Positions 1 to 5,658 of a stretch of DNA of 11,498 bases are shown piece after piece. The stretch's first letter is position 1, and the number at the start of each line of letters is the position of its first letter. The notes beneath the pieces are model-generated. The model ran no database searches. It saw nothing but the letters and a program-made list of their open reading frames with translations, and was not told the DNA's origin. The translations under genes and the position numbers were made by a program. Source of the DNA: Chloroflexota bacterium (GTDB lineage Bacteria > Chloroflexota > Anaerolineae > Aggregatilineales > UBA2796); the NCBI GenBank assembly GCA_003695215.1, contig RFIM01000078.1:1-11498 (forward strand). Reading direction: 5' to 3'.

Positions 1-1
1 G

Positions 2-235
2 GCCAAGCCTGCCGACAAGCCCGCTGAGCAGCCCAAGCCTGAGGAGAAAAAACCAGGCGGCTTCTTCAGCCCTTTCGGGCGCAAGCCTGCCGACGCGGCC
101 AAGCCTGCCGACAAGCCCGCTGAGCAGCCCAAGCCTGAGGAGAAAAAACCAGGCGGCTTCTTCAGCGCTTTCGGACGCAAGCCCGCCGACGCGGCCAAGC
201 CTGCCGACAAGCCCGCTGAGCAGCCCAAGCCTGAG
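2..235 (+). repeat. 96-bp in-frame tandem repeat, two full copies plus a partial, before the FtsK membrane domain
   Basis: Copy 1 is 2-97, copy 2 is 98-193, and a third copy begins at 194 and diverges after 235. Each unit encodes 32 residues: a Lys/Pro/Glu stretch (KPADKPAEQPKPEEKKP) followed by an aromatic knot, GGFFSPFGRKP or GGFFSAFGRKP. The two full copies differ at about three bases, one of which changes Pro to Ala. The array starts at the window edge, so further copies may lie upstream. The period is a multiple of three, so gain or loss of a unit would keep the reading frame. Confidence 0.95.
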
Positions 236-3200
236 GCCAAGCCCGATAGCGCGTCTAAGCCTGAGGATAAACCTGCAGGCAGGCCCAAGATCGCCATTCT
301 TCCACTTGACAAACTTTTCAAGCGCGATAAAAAGGCAGAGGACAAGCCCGCGCCGCGTGTTGACGCGCCTAAAATCGGCACAGGCAAGCCCATTGAGAAG
401 CCTAAAGCCGAGGCCGCTGCAAGCGCACCTGCAGCCAAACCTGAGTCTGCTAAGCCTGAGCAGCAAAAGCCAGAAGCCGCGCCTAAACGTGGCTTCTGGG
501 CAAAGTTCAGAGGTAGCGCCAAGCCTGAGGGCCAGGCAAGCGTACCGCTGAAGACACCTGCACCAGCCACTGATGCCAGGCGCAGCGGCTCATCTATACC
601 TGGCGCGCCGCCTGCGCGTGGCGAGAAGCAAGCTAGGCCGCTCGAAGGCCAAACGCACGTCACGGTCAAGAACATCGGTCTCTCGCTCGATCAAAAGCTG
701 GATATTGTCGGCTGGATGTTGATCGGCACGGGCGTGGTCATGATCTTCGGCTTGATTTGGCCCGACGAAGGCACTATCACCAAAGCCATTGTGGATATTT
801 TCGGCGCGCTCTTCGGCTACGGGCGCTATCTGATCCCGATCCCGTGCCTGCTGGTCGGCAGCTGGCTTTTGATACGCTACTTCAAGGAGAATCCCTTCCT
901 CGCCTTCGACGGGCTGCAGATGACGGGCGGCGTCCTGCTCTTCTTGAGCATTGTGACCTGGCTGCACACCTTCGAGCTAATCGACAAGGTTGTCTATGAC
1001 TGGGATGAACTTGTCGCAGTCTCAGCGCGTGCGGTAGACCTGATGCAAGGCGGCGGCTGGGTCGGCGATCGGCTGTACATGATCCTGATTCGGCTGACGG
1101 GCGAGTTCGGTGTGCCTGTGGTGCTGACCATCACTACTGTGATCGGCTTCATGTGGCTCGCTGAGCTCTCTTTGGCAGAAGTCACGACTTACATCAAGTC
1201 CTTCTTCCAGATTTTGGCTGCGCGCCTGAAGCGCATCGGTGAGAGCTGGCGCATGTGGCGTCACGCTGTCAAAGCGCGCCGTGCTGCCCGTCAAGCCGAG
1301 CGCGCGCAGATGCGCGCTCAGCGCGAAGCCGCAAAATTGGCAGCACAAGCGCAAGCGCAGCCGCAAACTGCCAGTTTGCCTGCCGCAGCAACGCTAGCGC
1401 ACGTCTCAGAGCTGCCTGAGCAGCCTGTAGCAGCGCCAGTCAGCGCAGAAGCACGCCCTGCGCGCAAAGCCGCTTTCCGAACGCCTGTAGTTGTGCCTGC
1501 AGTGACTGAACTGCCTGCCACAAGCGAAGAAACGCCGCTGCCTGAGCCTGCCATCGCCAAGCCTGAGCCGCTTAGCTCGCGCAGCACCTCTCAGACGAAG
1601 CCCTTCGAGAAGCCGTTTGGCGCAGCGCCGACCGCCGAGTCAAAGCCTGCCGAATCGCCTGCTGCTGAGGCCAAGCCCGCTGCGCCTGAGCCGACCGCGC
1701 CTGCCGATGCCTCGCCCAAGCCCGCCGAGCGCAAAAGCAGCACTTTTGGCAGCATTTTCGGCACCAAGCCTAAGTCCGAGCCTGCAGCTGAAGCCAAGCC
1801 CGCTGCGCCTGAGCCGACCGCGCCTGCCGATGCCTCGCCCAAGCCCGCCGAGCGCAAAAGCAGCACCTTTGGCAGCATTTTCGGCACCAAGCCTAAGTCC
1901 GAGCCTGCAGCTGAAGCCAAGCCCGCTGCGCCCACAACCAGCACTCAACCAGCTGCCCCGCAATCTTTTGAAGCGGACGAAGCGCCCGATCCAGAGACGA
2001 CTCAGCCGACGCACGCTACGAGCATCTTCAGCACGCCACGAGCGCTGTCCAAAAGCAGCCTGTTTGGCGATAAGCCAAAATCAGAGCCTGCAGCGCCTTC
2101 CGCTGAGCCAGGGCCAGCTGAGGATGAGCAGCCTACCTCAAAGGCGCCGCCACCAAAACCAAGCAGCAGCTTCAGCAGCCCGTTCAGCAGCCCAAGTGCC
2201 TTTCGCTCTGCGCCAAAGCCGAGCGCAGCCTCGCCTGAACCTGCGGGCAACGCGGCACAATCGGCTGAGGATGAGCTAGAGTACGTGCCCGACCCTGAAG
2301 CCGAGGAGACGCTTGAGGAGTCCGCGGCTACGCCCGTGCTGATGCCTGCCACAGCACCGCGCATTTTTGGCATTTCCACTGCCTCTAAGGCCGCTGAGCC
2401 TGCAACCGAATTGCCGCCAATGCAGTTGCCGCCTGGCCAGACATCCTGGCCTATGCCAGACTATCGTGAGCTGCTGGAAGCAGGCTCCGCTCAGACCATC
2501 ACTGAGGAAATGCTGCTAGATCGTAAGCGCATCATTGAAGAGACGCTGGAAGACTTTGGCGCACCTGGGCGTGTGGTCGAGATCAACGTCGGTCCGACCA
2601 TCACGCAATTTGGCGTCGAGCCGGGCTACTTGAGCGCTCGTGGCAAGCAAACGCGCATCAAGGTCAATCAGATCGCTAAACTGGATGCCGATCTGGCGCT
2701 TGCTCTAGCGGCGCGCTCGATTCGGATCGAAGCGCCTGTGCCTGGCAAAGGCTATGTCGGCATTGAAGTGCCGAATCCTGCAATAGCGCTGGTCGGCTTG
2801 CGCGATATCATCGCCAGCCCTGCCTTCAACGAGATGCGCTCGCGTTTGCGCCTTGCGCTGGGCAAGAGCATTGACGGCGCCGCTGTGGTCGCCGATTTGG
2901 CACAGATGCCGCACCTGTTGATCGCCGGCACTACTGGCTCAGGCAAGTCTGTGTGCGTGAATGCGCTGATCGCCTGCTTGCTCCTGCAAAATTCGCCCGA
3001 CGATCTCAAGCTGATCATGGTCGATCCGAAGCGTGTTGAGCTGACAGGCTACAATGGCATTCCGCATCTCGTCTCGCCTGTGGTTGTAGATTTGGAGCGC
3101 GTGACAGGCGTCTTGAGATGGGTCACGCGCGAGATGGACGATCGCTACAAGAAGTTTGCAGCGCTGGGCGCGCGCAACATCATCGATTACAACGCCAAGA

Positions 3201-4009
3201 TTGGTGCGAGCGAGCCGCGCATGCCTTACCTAGTCGTCATCATTGACGAATTAGCAGACTTGATGATGTTAGCGCCCGATGAGACGGAAAAGCAGCTCAC
3301 GCGCTTGGCACAGATGGCGCGCGCCACGGGCATCCATCTGATCATCTCCACGCAGCGGCCAAGCGTGGACGTGGTCACAGGCTTGATCAAGGCGAACTTC
3401 CCAGCGCGTATCTCGTTCGCGGTCGCTTCCAGCGTGGATAGCCGCGTGATCCTCGATCAGCCCGGCGCCGAGAAGCTGCTCGGGCGCGGCGATATGCTCT
3501 ATCAGGCGCCAGATGCCTCAGCGCCGATTCGCGTACAAGGCGTCTTCGTCTCGGACGTTGAGCTCAGGCGCATCACAGATTTCTGGAAGAACGCCCAAAA
3601 AGAGCGCGGCACGCCGATCAGCACAGTCTCTTTTGATCACGCGCCCGATCGACCGACTGCGAAGCTGATCAAGCCAGGCGAAACATCGCCCTTCCAATCG
3701 CGCGCTGAGCGCTTTAGCACGAACAAGCCTTTTGACACGCCGCGCTTCACGCCACAGGGCTCGCAATCAAGCCGAGAAGAAGAATTCTTGGCCGCGCTGC
3801 GGGATGAGCCGTCTAAAGAAACTGAGGTGGACGAGGCGCTTTACCAGCGCGCTGTCGAGCTTTACACACAGATCGGCGCCGCGCTAAACGTCTCGACCTT
3901 GCAACGCCGCCTGAATGTGGGCTACACTCAAGCGCAGGTGCTCTACAAGCAGATGCGTGAGCGCGGCATCTTCAAGGCTGATAACGGTCAGCATGGCGCG
4001 GATTCCTGA
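2..4009 (+). CDS. ftsK: DNA translocase FtsK/SpoIIIE, 5'-truncated by window edge
   Basis: Hexameric double-stranded DNA pump that moves chromosome ends through the division septum. Residues here count from the codon at base 2; 1335 are in the window. Residues 1-225 are a Lys/Pro/Ala/Glu-rich disordered region with tandem repeats. Four membrane segments follow at about 234-254, 263-291, 305-324 and 369-389, then an Arg-rich helix (403-456) and a long disordered linker (456-815). The motor runs from about 816, with Walker A GTTGSGKS at 976-983, Walker B VVIIDE with Asp1082, and the FtsK signature STQRPSVDVVTG. The C-terminal winged-helix gamma domain (about 1277-1335, STLQRRLNVGYTQAQ) is the part that reads polar DNA motifs in known FtsK. 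The frame is open from base 2 and has no ATG, GTG or TTG codon before the ATG at 716. That ATG falls inside the first membrane helix and has no ribosome site, so the true start is upstream of the window. The family call is secure; the N-terminal extension is unusual. Confidence 0.97.
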   Translation, partial: AKPADKPAEQPKPEEKKPGGFFSPFGRKPADAAKPADKPAEQPKPEEKKPGGFFSAFGRKPADAAKPADKPAEQPKPEAKPDSASKPEDKPAGRPKIAILPLDKLFKRDKKAEDKPAPRVDAPKIGTGKPIEKPKAEAAASAPAAKPESAKPEQQKPEAAPKRGFWAKFRGSAKPEGQASVPLKTPAPATDARRSGSSIPGAPPARGEKQARPLEGQTHVTVKNIGLSLDQKLDIVGWMLIGTGVVMIFGLIWPDEGTITKAIVDIFGALFGYGRYLIPIPCLLVGSWLLIRYFKENPFLAFDGLQMTGGVLLFLSIVTWLHTFELIDKVVYDWDELVAVSARAVDLMQGGGWVGDRLYMILIRLTGEFGVPVVLTITTVIGFMWLAELSLAEVTTYIKSFFQILAARLKRIGESWRMWRHAVKARRAARQAERAQMRAQREAAKLAAQAQAQPQTASLPAAATLAHVSELPEQPVAAPVSAEARPARKAAFRTPVVVPAVTELPATSEETPLPEPAIAKPEPLSSRSTSQTKPFEKPFGAAPTAESKPAESPAAEAKPAAPEPTAPADASPKPAERKSSTFGSIFGTKPKSEPAAEAKPAAPEPTAPADASPKPAERKSSTFGSIFGTKPKSEPAAEAKPAAPTTSTQPAAPQSFEADEAPDPETTQPTHATSIFSTPRALSKSSLFGDKPKSEPAAPSAEPGPAEDEQPTSKAPPPKPSSSFSSPFSSPSAFRSAPKPSAASPEPAGNAAQSAEDELEYVPDPEAEETLEESAATPVLMPATAPRIFGISTASKAAEPATELPPMQLPPGQTSWPMPDYRELLEAGSAQTITEEMLLDRKRIIEETLEDFGAPGRVVEINVGPTITQFGVEPGYLSARGKQTRIKVNQIAKLDADLALALAARSIRIEAPVPGKGYVGIEVPNPAIALVGLRDIIASPAFNEMRSRLRLALGKSIDGAAVVADLAQMPHLLIAGTTGSGKSVCVNALIACLLLQNSPDDLKLIMVDPKRVELTGYNGIPHLVSPVVVDLERVTGVLRWVTREMDDRYKKFAALGARNIIDYNAKIGASEPRMPYLVVIIDELADLMMLAPDETEKQLTRLAQMARATGIHLIISTQRPSVDVVTGLIKANFPARISFAVASSVDSRVILDQPGAEKLLGRGDMLYQAPDASAPIRVQGVFVSDVELRRITDFWKNAQKERGTPISTVSFDHAPDRPTAKLIKPGETSPFQSRAERFSTNKPFDTPRFTPQGSQSSREEEFLAALRDEPSKETEVDEALYQRAVELYTQIGAALNVSTLQRRLNVGYTQAQVLYKQMRERGIFKADNGQHGADS
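1664..1930 (+). repeat. 123-bp in-frame tandem repeat in the FtsK linker
   Basis: Copy 1 is 1664-1786, copy 2 is 1787-1909, and a partial third copy is 1910-1930. The unit encodes 41 residues of the form AEAKPAAPEPTAPADASPKP, then AERKSSTFGSIFGTKPKSEPA. The two copies differ only at isolated synonymous bases (for example GAG/GAA and ACT/ACC), which indicates recent duplication. The unit lies in the disordered linker between the membrane helices and the motor. Degenerate relatives of the FG-KP knot continue downstream (SSLFGDKPKSEP). Confidence 0.95.
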
Positions 4010-5585
4010 AACAGCACGCCTTGTCATTGCCTCGCTCGGCTTTCTCTTATGCATTGCCTGTGGCTTGGCAGACTTCGCCGCTCAGCCGACCTCGCCTTTT
4101 GCCGCTGAGCCGCCACGCTTCGGCACATTGGCGCCAATTGTGAGCGCTACACCGAATTTCACAGTGACCTTGCCTGCGACGCGCACGCCATGGCTTCAAG
4201 GCGATCTATGTGGCGTGCCTGAGAGCGATTCTGCCATTCGCTACCACGTCAGCGCGCAGATCGATCCTGTGGCGCATAGCGTGCGCGCCGAGTTGCGCGC
4301 TGAGTATCGCAATACAGCTGCTGTGCCGCTCGATACGCTCTTGATGTACGTCGATCCGAACAACACAGAAGGCATCTTCACACTTGAAGCGCTTGAAAGT
4401 GCGCCTGAGTCAGCTGTGCGCGTCCTCGACCACGCCTTAGAGCAAGCACGGCTGACCTTGCAGCTTGAGCGCGCGTTGCCTGTCGGTTGCCGCGCTGTGG
4501 TGCAGTTGCGCTTCACTGTGCGCGTGCCGAGCCTTGCCAATGCGCGCATGAAGTATTTGAGCTACACCGATCGGCAACTCAATCTTGGTCATTGGCTGCC
4601 TGAGTTCGCGCCGCGCTTGAACGGCGCGTGGCTTTTGCCTAGAGCTTGGCGCATTGGCGAATATATGCTCTCTGAGCAGGCAGACTTCGAGGCGGAGATC
4701 GTCTTGAGCGGCACTGAAGCAGCAGAGTTGATCGCGCCTGGTGAAGTTGAGCGCCTGGGCGATAGAAATTGGCACGTGCGCTTTCGCAACGGCCGATCGC
4801 TGCCGTTAGTCGTCAGCGCCAAGATGGCGCGCTTGAGCGCTCAGACGGCCAACGGCGAGCGCATTGACCTGTATCATTTCATCACAGCTGATGGCAAGCC
4901 ATCGGCAGCGCACTTGCACGCGCTCCAGACGGCACAGCAAGCGGTTGAGCGCTACACGCAGCTGTTCGGCAACATGCTCTACGATCGGCTGGTGATCGTC
5001 GAGGGCGATTTCTTCGACGGCATGGAATTCAGCGGCTTGGTGCATGTTGGCAGTCACTGGTTCTCGGCGTTCAACGGGCGCGACGATTCTTGGCTGACGC
5101 TGATCACAGCGCACGAAGTGGCGCATCAGTGGTGGTACGCGCAAGTGATGACGTCGCAGGGCGAGGCGCCTTACCTTGATGAGGCACTCTCGATTTATGC
5201 CGAGTTATTGTATCTTGAAGGCGTGCGCCCTGATCTGGTCTCATGGTGGTGGACTTTCCGCATCAAGGCCTATCAGCCACGCGGCTACGTCGACTCGGCC
5301 GTCTACGAATTTCAGGACGCGCGGCTGTACATCAATGCTGTCTATTTGCGCGGCGCACAGATGCTGCAGGAGCTGCGCGAGGCGCTGGGCGAGGTAGCTT
5401 TCTTCACCTGGTTGCGCCGCTATCTCTACAGCGGAAGCGGCCGAATCGCCACAGCAGAGGACTTCTGGCGCGCCATGAGCGCTGAGGCCTATCTGCGCAC
5501 GGCTGAGATTCGCTTGCGCTACTTGCGCCAGCCCGAGATTCTGCCCTCTGCCACGCCCACGCCTGCCGATCCGCTCAGCAGTTAG
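3993..5585 (+). CDS. Exported M1-family zinc metallopeptidase, probable lipoprotein
   Basis: Predicted zinc aminopeptidase-like enzyme of 530 residues. The M1 (gluzincin) signature is complete: H374-E-V-A-H378 followed by the third zinc ligand Glu397 at the canonical 18-residue gap. A DGMEFSG motif at 342-348 replaces the classic GxMEN substrate-binding motif. Tyr451 in AVYLRGAQML aligns with the transition-state tyrosine of the family. The ATG at 3993 starts a basic-hydrophobic signal segment (MARIPETARLVIASLGFLLC) ending in CIAC, with Cys23 a possible lipidation site. The -3 residue is Cys, so the lipobox is imperfect. A Pro/Thr/Ala-rich tether follows, placing the catalytic domain outside the membrane. 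An in-frame ATG at 3915 would put 26 residues before the signal peptide and lie deep inside ftsK, so 3993 is preferred. The gene overlaps the ftsK stop by 17 bases, which suggests translational coupling. At 530 residues it is shorter than full M1 aminopeptidases, and its substrate cannot be told. Confidence 0.9.
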   Translation: MARIPETARLVIASLGFLLCIACGLADFAAQPTSPFAAEPPRFGTLAPIVSATPNFTVTLPATRTPWLQGDLCGVPESDSAIRYHVSAQIDPVAHSVRAELRAEYRNTAAVPLDTLLMYVDPNNTEGIFTLEALESAPESAVRVLDHALEQARLTLQLERALPVGCRAVVQLRFTVRVPSLANARMKYLSYTDRQLNLGHWLPEFAPRLNGAWLLPRAWRIGEYMLSEQADFEAEIVLSGTEAAELIAPGEVERLGDRNWHVRFRNGRSLPLVVSAKMARLSAQTANGERIDLYHFITADGKPSAAHLHALQTAQQAVERYTQLFGNMLYDRLVIVEGDFFDGMEFSGLVHVGSHWFSAFNGRDDSWLTLITAHEVAHQWWYAQVMTSQGEAPYLDEALSIYAELLYLEGVRPDLVSWWWTFRIKAYQPRGYVDSAVYEFQDARLYINAVYLRGAQMLQELREALGEVAFFTWLRRYLYSGSGRIATAEDFWRAMSAEAYLRTAEIRLRYLRQPEILPSATPTPADPLSS

Positions 5586-5586
5586 C

Positions 5587-5617
5587 TTGCCTGCCTAGCG
5601 TTATATCTAGGTATAAT
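5587..5617 (+). promoter_or_regulatory. Sigma-70-type promoter upstream of the 788-residue gene
   Basis: A perfect -10 box TATAAT lies at 5612-5617. The best -35 candidate is TTGCCT at 5587-5592 (4 of 6 consensus), with a long 19-base spacer. Transcription would start near 5624, leaving a leader of about 35 bases before the ATG at 5659. This is one of only two AT-rich spots in the window, and both lie directly before genes. The -10 call is strong; the -35 call is weaker. Confidence 0.7.
5594..5611. promoter_or_regulatory. Possible operator: CCTAG-N8-CTAGG dyad inside the promoter spacer
   Basis: The sequence CCTAGCGTTATATCTAGG has 5-base inverted arms (5594-5598 and 5607-5611) around eight bases. 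It fills almost the whole spacer between the -35 and -10 boxes and abuts TATAAT. A protein bound there would block RNA polymerase. The arms are short, so chance is possible. Confidence 0.3.
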
Positions 5618-5658
5618 AAAGGCTGTTATTGCGTTTATCTCATCTCATTTTGGAACTT

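Noticed and set aside
2..235. CRISPR-like or non-coding satellite repeat
   Set aside because: The units are directly tandem without unique spacers, the period is a multiple of three, and all copies lie in the ftsK frame.
716..718. ATG as the ftsK start
   Set aside because: It lies inside the first membrane helix, has no ribosome site, and follows 238 open in-frame codons with coding-type repeats.
1591..2279. Long open frames in the other frames over the ftsK linker (plus 1617-2279, minus 1591-1944 and 1640-2014)
   Set aside because: They are low-complexity shadows of the repeat-rich linker; their repeats simply mirror the 123-bp unit, and none has a recognisable domain or start signal.
3915..3992. 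Earlier ATG at 3915 for the M1 peptidase
   Set aside because: It would add 26 residues in front of a good signal peptide and lie within the conserved ftsK gamma-domain coding region.
5629..5658. TTG start at 5629 for the orphan gene
   Set aside because: It is only about five bases from the expected transcription start and has no ribosome site; the ATG at 5659 is better placed.
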